Source: Vitellaria paradoxa (taxonomy: Eukaryota; Streptophyta; Magnoliopsida; Ericales; Sapotaceae). From it: DNA of 64,000 nucleotides. The translations under genes and the position numbers were made by a program. The notes beneath the pieces were generated by a model, which searched no databases, was not told the origin of the DNA, and worked only from the letters and a program-made list of their open reading frames with translations. Positions within the stretch are counted from its first letter, which is position 1; every line of letters begins with the position of its first letter. The DNA is taken from positions 22,542,941 to 22,606,940 of the forward strand of contig CM034236.1 of the NCBI GenBank assembly GCA_019916065.1, written 5' to 3'. Below, in pieces: positions 10,753 through 21,870 of this stretch.

Positions 10753-11080
10753 CGGGTCAGCAAAAAGATTAAACAAAAATGGCTGCACGTCATCAAGAGT
10801 CTCTGGACCTCCAAGGTTGAGCAACAAGACTCCTATTTTCTCATCACCAGAAAAAAGGATAGTAGATACATCTTGAGTTTTAGAAGTCAATAATGCTCCC
10901 AAAGGCAATGAAAGATTGTTGGCTGGTTGCCTTGAGAATAAAGATTGCGATTCAGACCATCCGGAGGAAAATCTGGCAACTGCGGAAGTTTTTGAGATAC
11001 TAGAATTAACATGGGCTTCCACTTGCAGCCCAAAGCAACAATTTATCCTTTGTGAGGTACACATTGCACGTGGCAATAGC
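10753..11080 (-). CDS. Ferrochelatase exon 2
   Basis: 328 bp: one base completing Arg34, then 109 codons ending NLFADP. The pyrimidine-rich acceptor TTTCTTTGTCTCATAG ends at 11081. The open frame running past the donor to 10645 ([11 protein letters not shown]) is intron read-through and not conserved. Confidence 0.9.
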
Positions 11081-12674
11081 CTATGAGACAAAGAAAGGCA
11101 TGTAAAAATCCCATCACGGAAAATTCCTATATGTCATGGTAAACTATGTAAATATGGAGAGGAAAAAAAAAATCATAATCTATCTGCAAGTAATCCGATG
11201 ACAACAACTTTACATTTTGCGCACATTATACCAAACAATCTTAATGGCCTCGTTGTCCAACAACAACACGTGACAACATTATTATATTATGGTGCCGCTA
11301 TTCGCAGCCCAATTTTTTCTCGCGCAACCTAGTTAAATTTTTCCCATCTTAGGACAAAAATGCCTTAATACAAAATGACATCTTTACCCTCCATATTTAC
11401 TACACTTAACCCACACCCTAAAAAACCCTACATAAAATTTCAACAAGAATTTGCTAAAAATATCAAACAATATCCACAACCACTTGCTGAAAAAATCCAA
11501 TAAATTCGACAATATTGAATATTTTTTAATATTTTCCCTCTCTTTTTTATATCATTCCTTAAGTCCCATAAGTTTGATCTTATAGATTCTGACTCATTTT
11601 CTCATTGAGCGAGGGGTACGAAATAATCACTTGCTAAAACAAATTTTTGACAGATAAATGAAACATTTTAACAACTTATTACTGAACAAATTAAAACCTT
11701 TCAATAGGTACTTGCTGAAAAAAACAAATAATTTTAACAATCAGTTGTTGAAAAAAATTAGTAATTTGTGGGTATTTTTGGAACTTTAGGTGTAATTTGT
11801 GGGTTATGTAGAGAACTTATTGGATTACTTTGAGAAAACATATAATGCATGAATTAACTATACTACGCGTAGAAAAAGTAAAGTTACAAATAGCGGTACC
11901 CTTATATTAAATGTGACCGTTTATGAAAAAGATAGTGAGAATCTAACAAGCACCTATATGGGCACCGGAGGCCAACATGACACAACACAGACACATCGAT
12001 ATGGGAATCTGAAAAAAAATTGGGACACAAAGCAGCCAAAAAAAAATTTTTATATTTTTTGTGAATATACATGAAAATGATAACAATTTATTTATTTATG
12101 ACATTTAAATTTTTAATTGTATGCAATAGTGATAACTATTTTTTATTATACATATTGGCAAAGATGTGAACAAAAAGTCCTTATATAAGTAAACAAATTT
12201 GAAATTTTGAGTTTTAAAATGTCTAAAAAACGAAAAAAATTGAAGGATGAGGTATTAACGAGTATAAATCCGTATTAAAAAGATAGAGAAGTATTAATAC
12301 CCAAAAAAAAAAAAAAGAGCTCAACGAGTCGACAAACACTGCAGAAAGCGATGATTGAAGTCAATTCCCGAAAGCAATATATGTGGGTTCCATTCACCAA
12401 TGGGGTTTCTGTGTGATGATTAAAAAAAAAAAAACATATTTTATTATAAAAATCAAAAGAGAAGAAACACACAATGAATCCACAATCGAATGCTCAAGGA
12501 GCGCAAGAAATTAGAAATAAATACATACAAACAAATATTTAAACTAGGGGGTGAGAATTGGAAATCAACGTACCGAGGACCAGCAGCAGCAGAAGAGGAA
12601 GAACAAGAGAGTGGAGGATGAAGAAATGCTGGAGAAGGGGATTGCGTTCTTACGATGCCCATGGACTGATTCAT
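10753..12674 (-). CDS. Ferrochelatase, plastid; exons 1-2 only
   Basis: Ferrochelatase inserts ferrous iron into protoporphyrin IX, the last step of haem synthesis, in plastids of plants. Two coding exons are visible. Exon 1 is 12574-12674 (33 codons plus two bases, from ATG at 12672-12674) and ends CCTCG before donor GTACGT. Exon 2 is 10753-11080, starting after TTTGTCTCATAG and ending before donor GTAAAT. The phases join exactly (CG+G = Arg), giving 143 residues. The Ser-rich start ([12 protein letters not shown]) and basic, acid-poor leader look like a chloroplast transit peptide. [10 protein letters not shown] and then [20 protein letters not shown] followed by FLFNLFADP are the conserved N-terminus of the mature enzyme. 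The catalytic half is missing: no later exon was recognised between 10752 and the left edge. The rest may lie outside the window beyond a very long intron, or be lost. FC1 and FC2 cannot be told apart here. Confidence 0.88.
11081..12573 (-). other. Ferrochelatase intron 1 (1493 bp)
   Basis: GT-AG intron, AT-rich, with homopolymer A runs and no recognisable coding sequence. Part (about 11940-12040) resembles decayed repeat sequence with repeated GACAC motifs, but I could not assign it to a family. Confidence 0.75.
12574..12674 (-). CDS. Ferrochelatase exon 1 (transit peptide)
   Basis: Encodes residues 1-33 ([11 protein letters not shown] to AAAGP) plus two bases of codon 34. Donor CG|GTACGT at 12573-12572. 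A second in-frame Met at residue 5 could also serve as start. No cDNA is available, so exon 1 rests on frame and phase agreement with exon 2. Confidence 0.75.
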
Positions 12675-13330
12675 TCTTCTTTTCTTTTTTCTTTTTTATT
12701 CTAATTTTTTTTTTCTTTGTTCTTGCTCTTGTTCTTGAATCAGCGACTCGCCGAACATCCGCCGTCACCAAAAGACTTATTTGGTTCACAAAATCCCCAC
12801 CCCTCTCTTTCTCGACCGTACAGCGAATGAGCTGCCCCCCATTTCCTTGTCTTCACGGTGCCACGTCTCCAACAAATTATCCTGAAATTTTTGTTTAGTT
12901 TTTTTTTTTTTTTTTAACACGTCCGTGTCACACTGCCAACGGTATTTATGGAATTTTTCAATAAATTTGATCAAAATTTTAAAATATATATATATTTCTC
13001 ATTGATTTTTAAAGGAAAATTTCAAGGAAAAGAATAAAAATTTTTACTTAAAATTCCATTCCAAAAATCACGTTTTTCTTGAAGCGCAACTGATTTTGGG
13101 ATGCAATAAAAAATTATATACCTTAATTTTAAATTTTTATTTTGCTAAAAGGAAACTTGTAGTTTAATTTTTTTTCAATTTTTCATTTTCTTTTTTTTTT
13201 TGAAAAATAATTTTTTTCATTTTCAAAAATGCATATAATGTTATAATAACTTAAAATACATCGAATCATTCTAATGAAAATATTCAGCCATGATATTGAC
13301 AAAGTTGAGTTGATATCTTATGGATTCTTA
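12675..13330 (-). promoter_or_regulatory. Likely ferrochelatase 5' UTR and promoter region
   Basis: Sequence upstream of the exon 1 ATG. The first 60 bp are a purine-rich (AAAAGA) leader on the minus strand. ACGT-containing motifs occur at about 12852 and 12922, a core bound by bZIP/bHLH factors in many plant promoters. No TATA box could be assigned with confidence. The long plus-strand frame across 12551-12898 is antisense and low-complexity. Confidence 0.35.
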
Positions 13331-13334
13331 AGAG

Positions 13335-13460
13335 TGTGCCTGGAGTAGTATAAAATTATAAAATTAATATCTCGTATTTTGTGCGGTAAGTGAAGAATTT
13401 AAATTTATTATCTCGTAATTCGTATTTGTAGAGTTTTGTAGTAACTCTAAACGGGCCAAA
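13335..13460 (+). mobile_element. MITE-like repeat, family B, copy 1
   Basis: Starts near CCTGGAGTAGTATAAAATT and ends GAGTTTTGTAGTAACTC. The core TTTTGTGCGGTAAGTGAAGA is shared with copies at 14750-14899 (inverted), 58663-58785 and, more loosely, 60190-60475. Non-coding and AT-rich; no target duplication assigned. Confidence 0.5.
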
Positions 13461-13927
13461 AATATGTTTGGGACATAATTTTGCAGAAAGAAAGAAAAAG
13501 TTAAGGAAAATTATAAAAATATAAAATGACATGAAAAAGTCAAATGTATTTTTTTTTTATGTTGAATTAAAAAAACTAAAATAAATACATATTTGTCCCA
13601 AAAAAGTTTAATTTTTACTTCATTAACTTTGCAAAAATTACATGAATTGGCAATTCTATTTTCTCTTCATTTTTATCTCTCTTTATAAATCTAAGTTCTA
13701 AACATAACATTAGTGTTCTAAGATTTAATTTGTAAATTTATTTTATCTTTGATTTTATCATTGAAAAAAATTTTGAAGTATTTGAATAATTAATAAAGCA
13801 AGCAACAATTGTGATTTTTTAATTTAATTTATGAATAATATTTTCTGTTATAATTGTGTTCCATTTAAAAAAAATCAACATCCTATTTTAAACTTCATTT
13901 ACACAGTTATTTTAGTTATACTATTTT
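13461..13927. other. AT-rich intergenic sequence
   Basis: Very AT-rich with A and T runs. No coding potential or structured RNA recognised. Confidence 0.5.
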
Positions 13928-14075
13928 GTGTGTGTTTATAGTGATAAAAAAGTGGGATAAAATAAAACAAGTTGTAAGTTTGTAATTTGTACAGTGAAAT
14001 AAAAAATGAATAATTTTTAGAAATTTTTAAAAATTTTTAGAGATTTTTAAAGATTTTCAACAAATCAAACAGAGC
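13928..14075 (+). mobile_element. MITE-like repeat, family A, copy 1
   Basis: Begins GTGTTTATAGTGATAAAAAA and continues with GTGGGATAAAATAAAAC, then TTTGTACAGTGAAATAAAAA, and ends CAACAAATCAAACAGAGC. The same block order occurs at 15004-15113, 50151-50286 and, inverted, 59608-59764. Non-coding. Confidence 0.55.
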
Positions 14076-14749
14076 TTTCATAATCAATGTAGTAGTGTAT
14101 TATTGCTAATAAAAAATATTTATTTTCAATTCTAAATCAAACCAAAAAAGAAAAAAGGGAATCCATTTCTTTAAATTCCAATTAATTCTAAACATGAAAA
14201 AAAAAAAAAAAAAAACAAAAAACTTTACAAATCCATTCCATTCCTATTTTACAACGGTTTCTATCTTCTGTTTTGTATTTATTTATTTATTATTATTATA
14301 TTTTTTTTTTTTGCAGATAATAGTTTAATATTTGCTACGGCAAATGCAAAAGAACATGCCAAAATTTCTAAAATATTACTTACACGTTTGCCTGCAAATA
14401 AATTTGAAGAAAAGTATGCAATTTTCTTTAGCAAAAAAGTAAGTGAGATTAAGATAGAGTTTAGAAAGTAAAAAAGTAATTTTTTTTTTTTTGTAATGTT
14501 AGCTATTAAAATGTTAATTTTTTTTATGTTTGGGAAGGAAAAAAGTTATTTTTTAATAATTAATTTTTTATTAATTTAATTTTTTTCTCTATAATTTAAA
14601 AAAACAAAAAAATGTAAAAGGATAAGTAAACTTATTATAAAAGACGTTAAAAGTTGGGAAGTTAAAAACTGAACTATTCAAAGACATTCTCAAAAACATT
14701 ATGGAAGTCACCCGGACAAGGAGCAACGAGTAATTGAGCATGCATTTTG

Positions 14750-14899
14750 GCTATGTTTGGAGTCAAAATAAAATATTACAAAATTCTATAAATCTCTATA
14801 AACACGAATTACGAGATAGTAAAATTTAAATTCTCTACTAATTACATAAAATACAAGACATTAACTTTCATAATTTTATACAACTCCAAATACACCCGT
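14750..14899 (-). mobile_element. MITE-like repeat, family B, copy 2 (inverted)
   Basis: Left end GTTTGGAGTCAAAATAAAA; right end, inverted, GTATTTGGAGTTGTATAAAA, giving short terminal inverted repeats around TTTGGAGT. The interior contains ACGAATTACGAGATAGTAAAA, the reverse complement of the family B core. Confidence 0.55.
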
Positions 14900-15003
14900 C
14901 GGTGGGTTGAAGAAGGAAACATTTTAGTACTCCATCAAAGACGGAATCCGAAAGTGCCTCAGTGGTTAGAAGAAAAAATTATCACCGCGGTAAATGCGAA
15001 TGT

Positions 15004-15113
15004 GAGTACGTTTAGAGTGACAAAAATGAGATGAATAATGACTTGGTAATTTGTATAGTGAAATAAAAAGTTAATAATTTTTTAAAATTTTTTAGCAAAC
15101 TAAACACACCGTA
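15004..15113 (+). mobile_element. MITE-like repeat, family A, copy 2
   Basis: Matches the 50151-50286 copy in order: GTTTAGAGTGACAAAAATGAG, TTTGTATAGTGAAATAAAAAG, then CAAACTAAACACACC. Shorter than the other copies, with an internal deletion. Confidence 0.55.
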
Positions 15114-15703
15114 TATTACTTAAACCGGCGGCGCAAGTAATACCAATATGGGGTGGATTCAGAATTCGGACTTCATTTAAAGTAAATAAAAGATTTAAAG
15201 ACAAAATAAGTTAGGTGATAAGAATTTAAGTTGAATAAAGAGTTTAAAGATAAAATGGGATGTGCCACAAAAATTTTAAGAAGGTAAATTTTGAAAAATA
15301 TAATTTTTGAGTTGGCAGATACACCTAAGACCGAGTGGCCACGGCCGTTACCACTGAATTTGGAAAAAAATTACTGTTAAAAAATTTACTATAAACTTTA
15401 TTGTAAAAAAATGTTTGAATTATTGTATCTCACTAAAATTTTTACTGTAAAAAAAATTATATTACTATTGTAGTTTTTCATACTAATGTGAACATTGTTT
15501 TGTATAAAAAAAAATTAGTTATTTATTTGTAAAATTTTGGATATTATAGTATCTTTTCATTTGTGAAAATTTATCTTCTTACTTATAAACAATAGTTTAA
15601 GAGTATTTTTCGCCTCCACTAAAAAAAATTTCTAAATCTACCATTGGTTACAGTTCAGACAACTCAAGGGTGATTCCGCTCCTATATCAACTTACAAAGT
15701 GTC

Positions 15704-15920
15704 TGTTTAGAATGTCAAATTTTGACTAAAATTTAATAAGTAAATAAATTTTAAATTGTTAGATATTTAATATGTTTCTCAAAAAATTGTGAAAAAGTTA
15801 ATAAGTTGAAAAAAAAGTTGGTACAAATTAGAAAAAGCTAGAACATTTTTAATGTGAATAAATTTAAAAAAATCAAAAAAGTTTAAAAAAAATTAACTAA
15901 ATTTGGCAATTCAAACATAC
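15704..15920. mobile_element. Small MITE with imperfect TIRs
   Basis: The left end TGTTTAGAATGTCAAATTT and the inverted right end TGTTTGAATTGCCAAATTT match at most positions. The 217-bp interior is AT-rich with no ORF. Superfamily undetermined; no clear target duplication. Confidence 0.5.
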
Positions 15921-16756
15921 AGATAATGCCATGTTTTGTGGTTCCGATGACCCTGTGAGCTGGAGTTGATGTTATGATAGGTGGCTTTTTGCGGGAATAA
16001 CACAAGTAGAAAAGGAAGATTGATTAAAAAAATACAAAAAAAAAATAGAGCAATTTGTGTCAACCAAAATACAAAGGCGGAATCGGTTTTCGCCAGAATT
16101 GATTTTGGCTGCTTTGGGGCTTCCAACAAAGCCTTGCATCAATGAAAAACAAGAGTAGAGGTTAATTAATTATCCAAAATCATTAGCCAACGATGTCCAA
16201 AAGGACAAATATTTCGCATAACCAATTTTTTTCAAACTCAAACTTTGGCTCTAACCCGTCTTATGCTTGCAGGAGCATTTAGTGCTATATTTGTATTACA
16301 TTTATACTCTTTAAAAGTACAATTTGTAATAATATTTTATTTTTTTAATAATAATAAAATATTTATTCATTTATTTAAGCGTACATTATTATCACTTATT
16401 TATAAAGTATGTGATTTAAGTATTAGATATAAGATTTCGATACAGAAAAACATATATCACAAATTTTATAAATAGAATCATATTCACAGTTTTTAATGAA
16501 ACGAATATTTCATTATATTAAAATTATAACTTTTTTACTTTTTAATTAGGTAATTTGTCTTAATTAGTAAAGTAAGGATTTCAAGTAGATAAGTTAGTGA
16601 GTAAATATGATATACATATTGAATGGACTATTGTGAATTATAATCACGTTTAATAAATGTTATTGATTATAATTTATTAAATCTTTAATAGGCTTAATAA
16701 ATCTTAATTATAAGTCCGTAATGGATTTACATTCAGAAATTAAATTTATTTAAGAT
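15921..16756. other. AT-rich intergenic sequence
   Basis: No conserved coding sequence. The short frames at 15911-16129 and 16245-16475 are low complexity and match nothing I recognise. Confidence 0.5.
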
Positions 16757-16771
16757 ATCACATAGTGAGGC

Positions 16772-18010
16772 ATATGGGAGAGAGTTCCTGAGAGAAGACT
16801 TAGAAGGACAACAAACGTTTCAGAGAATCAATTTGGTTTCATGCTTGGGAGATCAATCATGGAGGCTATCTTTCTCTTGAGGAGGTTAATGGAACAGTAT
16901 AGAGAAGGTAAAAAAAATTTACATATGGTGTTCATTGATTTAGAGAAGGCTTATGACCGGGTTCCTAAAGAGATTCTATGGTGAGTATTGGAAAAGAAAG
17001 AAGCGTGTGTCGCATATATTGATGTGATAAAGGACATGTATGATAGAGTCATGACATTTATACGGACGACTACTAGAGAGACTAAAGAGTTTTCTATCAC
17101 GATTGGTCTACACCAAAGCTCAACGTTAAGCCTGTACTTGTTTGCTCTAGTTATGGATAAGATTACAAGACATATTCAGGATAAGGTGTCGTGATGTATG
17201 CTATTTGCAGATGATATTGTTTTAGTAGATGAGATGAGAGAAGGAGTGGATGCTAAGCTAGAATTGTGGCGAGAAACGTCAGAGATAAAAGGGTTTAGGC
17301 TAAGTCGCTGTAAAACGGAATATATAAAATATAAGTTTAGTCAAAGTAGAGTAACTGGTAGTATTGAAATAAATTTAGGCACACAAATGATTGTAGAGAA
17401 ATAAAACTTTAGGTACCTTGGATCTATGGTGCAATAAAATGGAGGGATTGATAATGATGTAAATTACAGGATTCAGGGTAGGTGGACCAAATGGAGGAGT
17501 GCTTCGGGGGTCTTTTGTGATCAAAAAGTCCTCCTAAAGGTGAAAGGAAAGTATTATAAGGTGGCAGTAAAACCAGCGTTGCTATATGAATTAGAGTGTT
17601 GGACAGTAAAGCATAATCATGTTCAGAAGATGACAGTTACGAAGATAAGAATGCTAAGATAGATGTGCGGGATTACAAGGAGAGATAAGATTAGAAACGA
17701 GGAGATTAGGGACAAAATAGGAATATCACCGATTGAAGATAAAATGAGAGAAAATCGATTAAGATGGTTCGACCATATTAAAAGGCATCCAACGGTGGCA
17801 CCTGTTAGAAGGTGTGAAAGTATGGAGATTGTTAGGAGAAGGAGAGGAAGAGGAAGACCCAAGAGAAGTTGGAAAGAAACTATTAAACATGACCTTATCT
17901 ACCTGAATCTAACAGAGGACATGGCCCTAAACAGATTTGATTGGCATTGTCAAATCTATATAGCCGATCCCACCTAGTGAGAAAAGGCTTGGTTTGGTTT
18001 GGTTTGATTT
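16772..18010 (+). mobile_element. RTE-clade LINE, 5'-truncated (copy 2)
   Basis: Plus-strand non-LTR element covering RT palm through C-terminus. Translated blocks are [40 protein letters not shown] (RT motif A), CMLFADDIVLVDEM (catalytic FADD, about 17200-17240), WTKWRSASGVFCDQK, and KIRNEEIRDKIG through FDWHCQIYIADPT, then a CACCTAGTGAGAAAAGGCTT tail with GGTTT repeats. Stops occur at several sites (for example after KEILW, HIQDKVS and IVEK). The insertion is flanked by an imperfect 15-bp duplication matching at 13 of 15 positions (16757-16771 and 18011-18025, ATCANANAGTGAGGC). The 5' part of RT, any endonuclease and upstream ORF are missing, as expected from truncated reverse transcription. 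Confidence 0.9.
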
Positions 18011-18025
18011 ATCATAGAGTGAGGC

Positions 18026-18640
18026 TTGTATAAACGGTTAAAATCTCGATGACTTAGAGTTTTAATTCATGAATTATGAGAACATATATTTATAAGAGGG
18101 AATCTTTTTTTTTTTTTTTTTAGGTTCACTTAAACTATTTATTATTCTTGATTATTAAATTTGTGGCAATAGTTTATTTAATAAATAATGTATTGAATAA
18201 TAATGTTTATTTGTAAATAATTTACAAATATAGAAATATTGAGAATGATCAAAGTTTGAATAAATAGTGATTTAGGGTTAAATATGTAATTTAAGAGGTT
18301 TGACATTTAATATTAGCCTAACGTAATTACAAGCATACAATGGATGGTTAATTAAGTAGATATTATTAGCCTAAAACTAAATTTATTTTATTAAAAAGTG
18401 TTTTAATTAAATGAATTTTAACATTAAAAACTAGAGTACAACAACTTAACACTTTTAGTGGAATAGCATCGGGTTTACTTAAAGGGTTAATAGGATGTAA
18501 TGAAATGATAGGGCCCAAATTCTTTAAGTTGGAGGTAGGAGTCCATGAGTCTTCAATTTTTAATCTAGCTCAATTTAATCTTGATGGGCCCATGTCTAAT
18601 TGGCTTAATAATTATCCTTTCGTTTAAAAAGAAGTTATAA
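18026..18640. other. AT-rich intergenic sequence
   Basis: No gene or recognisable element. A T15 run lies at about 18107-18121. Confidence 0.5.
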
Positions 18641-19016
18641 TGTTATATGAAGATATAATCTATATCAGGATATGGCTGGGTGGTTAAAAAATTCCTTATC
18701 TCAGTTATTGAGATACTATTTTCCTACACATTATCTACACCGAATGTGTATTAGTATAGTGACTGGATGAGAGATTCTCTCAATGATTGAAAGATTTTCT
18801 CTTGTACAGTGAGATAATATCTCACTTACTCTCCTTCTGATATATACTAAGGTAAACCAGACCACACACATACCATCTAGAGAGAAAATTTTGAGAATAG
18901 TTTGTAAGACTGAATTTCTAATCAGGAATCTTTCTACTATGTATCTGCAATCTTCTGTAACCTTCAAGCTTGGGATTAAAGTATTTTTCCTCTTTCTTAT
19001 ATTATGAAAACCAACA
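18641..19016 (+). repeat. Copia-type LTR (candidate, 376 bp)
   Basis: The right boundary is supported by the sequence that follows: ...ACCAACA, one spacer base, then TTGGTATCAAAGG, a variant of the tRNA-Met primer-binding site. The left boundary (TGTTATATG) is a guess based on the usual TG...CA ends. No partner LTR was found, so this is the 5' end of a largely deleted element. Confidence 0.55.
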
Positions 19017-19017
19017 G

Positions 19018-19030
19018 TTGGTATCAAAGG
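19018..19030 (+). other. Primer-binding site of a truncated copia
   Basis: TTGGTATCAAAGG immediately inside the LTR at 18641-19016. It differs from the canonical TGGTATCAGAGC at two positions within the overlap. Confidence 0.6.
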
Positions 19031-20000
19031 TTTTGTTGGAGTCACAACATAGTTTTAATTACGGATACATGTGGCATTAATTTTTCTTTTTTCTTTTCTT
19101 CTAATGATGAATGGAACCTAATTCACAGTAAATATTTTTTATGGGTGTAATAGGAGGGTTAGTTATTTTACAACCATAATTTCCCTCCTGCTTTTGTTTA
19201 TGGATTTATAATGTTTTTGTTATTTTCTTTTCTTAGGTCGTTATTTGTTGCATTTTTTTTCATCATTTTCTTCTGTAACCCCAATATGGAAGTCTAGAAT
19301 TTTGGAGCACGTTCGCGTACAGATAGAATGAAAGAAACAAATAATGGCCGAAAAAAAGCGGTGAAGATGAGCACACTGCAGGAGGCGGTGTTTGGTAGCA
19401 CGGCGGCGACGCAACCACTGGTGGTGGAGCCAAGCAGTACATTGGCGGAGCTACGGAGAAGCAAAAAGGCGGATAACCCTGGGTCGTCTCCAGTATGCGT
19501 CACGCATGGTGGCAGTGAGGCCATTCATGTCTGTTGCGGTGTGGAGATGGCGGTTCCAGCTCGCGCTCACGAAGAAATACCTCGCAATTGGAAAACAACA
19601 GGCAGTGGCAGTGGAGCCATCGCGGCTATCAAGGCTTGCAGCACATAGTATTTCCGTTTACCTTCTCGCGAGAGTAACTCCCTAGACTTCGCAGACCAGA
19701 TTCGGCAAGCACTGCGGCGGCGGAGCAACATGCAGCGTGGGTTGTGGTGCTTCGGGCTCTCCCCCTCACCGGAAAACATGGTTTGTGCTTTTGTTTTCTA
19801 GTAGCCAGATTTCAAGTGGGCCGAATTTGTTATTGTCGCCGGTGGATGTGAATTTGGTTGTTGCAGGCTCGCAGCAATTTGTAGATCTAACCATCACCAA
19901 GAATTGTTTTTTGAATTTTTTCAAGTTGCAGCCGCCAATGTGAGTCTTTGAAATTCCAACAGTTTACGTACATATTTTTTTGGGGGAAGAGAGTATGATT
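19031..20000 (+). other. GC-rich leader of the truncated copia
   Basis: Between the primer-binding site and the L1 relic lies a markedly GC-richer block (about 19292-19960) within AT-rich surroundings. Open frames on both strands (for example 19328-19648 plus, 19294-19524 minus, 19737-19943 plus) show no known domain. The intact copia at 632-5554 has a similarly GC-rich leader at about 5090-5330, so I read this as the untranslated leader of an element whose gag-pol is gone. A small unknown gene cannot be excluded. Confidence 0.4.
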
Positions 20001-20111
20001 GAAAATTTTCTGAAACCCTAGGGTTATTTTGTAATTTTCTTTAAGTCCTAGATTTCTTTATAATTAAAGGATATGCTTAGATGAGTGAATTTTAGAATTT
20101 TAAAAACTAAA

Positions 20112-21870
20112 GTTTTTTTTGGTAAGTAAGGTAATTTTGACTTAATAGGGAGATGAAGTGCAATTTCTAGAGGGTATACCATCGATATACAACACATACT
20201 TCATATACAAAAGAACAGCAGAGCCTTTACAATTAGACTGTACATTTACATTTAGCCTATACTACATTTGGGATTTCCCATTTTGAACACAAAACAAGAT
20301 TATTAGCTATAGGATTGATAACCTTAACCTGAGAAGCTTTTAGTCTAACATTGTGTTTAATTTTGTTAACAATATCCAAAGGTCTTGCAATGATACCTAT
20401 AAAGAGTCTTGAATTTCTTTCCATCCAAATATAGTAGATGAAGCTTGTCCATTCAAGTTTACATATGAAGCTGATGAAGTTCTTGCTATTGAATTTGCCT
20501 ATAGCCCAATTGGAGGGCAATACCAAAACACGTGGCAAACATCTAATCGAGACACATGGCGTGCATCTAAGGGGAGACAGTGTGGTAGTTAGGAGAGCAG
20601 CTATTTTTCTTATCGTATTTATGAAAGGTTAGAAAAGGCACGTCCAAATCCACTGTCGATTACGACCCCTGTCATATCTACGCCGACTATGCAGCGCAGT
20701 TCAAGCCATTATCGTATCATCACACATGATTACTGAGCATGGTAAACACGTGTGAATAAAGCTATAAATACATAAAGTACAAAGAGGATAGGCAAACATA
20801 GATTACTTAAAAAAAATACTCGTTAGAGAAATCCCTCCCCTTCACATACAAGGCTCACGTATACCTCACCAGGACAAACCACCAAGCATTGTCCAATCAG
20901 TATCCTTCCCATTGTAGGGGTCTTGTTAAGGGTTTATTCAAATATGTCAGAGGCTAATCTGACCATAAGAAAAGTACCAGATAGTATGATCGACTACATC
21001 AGCAGTAAATCTAGCCAAGTTCTTGACACTCCACCAATCAACCTCTCCTTGCCAGATCTGTCTATTCTTATGTAAGAGGCATAAGTTAAAAATAACATCC
21101 CTAACTTCTTGAGAGAATGAACAACGAAAGAAAAGTGATCCATATTATCATCATCAGTTCCGCAAAATAAGCAAGTGGGAGAAGAATTAATTCTCCATGA
21201 GATCAACTTGTCCTTAGTAGAAAGCTTACCTTAGATTGCAAGCCAAGAGAGAAAGTTGAACCTTGGGATATTTTTGGAGAACCAAATCAGCTTGCGCCAA
21301 AAGACCTCAGGCTTGTGAGTTCTGATGGCTTTCCTATGTTGATCTTGTAGCATAATGGTTAATCTTGGAGGCTAGTCATAAAAGTCTATCCTTTGCATGC
21401 CAATTAGGAGGAGAAGGATGGTGCCTTGTGATTTCTTGGAGCTCCCAAGTGGTAGGAAATGGCCATTTCCAATTTCCATTGGAGATTATCGAGGAGACTT
21501 TTGAATTTATGGAAAGGTTTGCATTATAAGCAACTCAACTTCCATACTTAGGGACAAGAGGGCCTAAGGGATGCTAATTATCATACCATAAAAAGGTGTC
21601 TTCACCATTACCCACTTGGTATTTGCACATGGTAGAGACTTCATACCTTAGTTTGAGAATTTTCCTCCATGTCCAAGAGCAATTGGTAGGGACTTTGACT
21701 TACCAAAAACTTTTGCCCTTTAGTAAGTGAGAATAGCACCATTTCACCCACAAAGTTGATATTCTTGAACATATAGACCACAAGTGACGTAATATAGCAG
21801 CTTTGTTTGTTGAAAGAAGAGGCTAGCCTTGGCTTGAGGAGAATTGAAGATTGGAATGTTTTTAAAATTA
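20112..21870 (-). pseudogene. L1-type LINE ORF2, C-terminal part
   Basis: Minus-strand relic of a plant L1 element. In 5'-to-3' order of the element: HPLGPLVPKYGS and KVSSIISNGNWKWPFPTTWE (about 21400-21600), then KPEVFWRKLIWFSKNIPRF, then the zf-RVT zinc motif SWRINSSPTCLFCG with DHFSF (about 21110-21206), and after an interruption WTSFIYYIWMERNSRLF (about 20400-20470), the end of ORF2. The 3' end at about 20112 has CTTACTTACC followed by an A-run on the minus strand. Stops and frameshifts are frequent. About 395 bp of unrelated sequence interrupts it at about 20540-20930. Confidence 0.85.
20540..20930. mobile_element. Unclassified insertion inside the L1 relic
   Basis: Roughly 390 bp between two parts of the L1 coding sequence. 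It is less AT-rich than its surroundings, contains CTATAAATACATAAAG (TATA-like) and has no ORF with known domains. Length and TATA-like box would fit a solo LTR, but I could not fix TG...CA ends or a target duplication. Confidence 0.4.

Noticed and set aside
12551..12898. 115-codon plus-strand frame over ferrochelatase exon 1
   Set aside because: Antisense to a conserved exon and dominated by homopolymer-encoded F and K runs.
19737..19943. Frame starting MGCGASG, resembling an N-myristoylation signal
   Set aside because: No homologous protein recognised, embedded in a retrotransposon leader, and the rest is low complexity.
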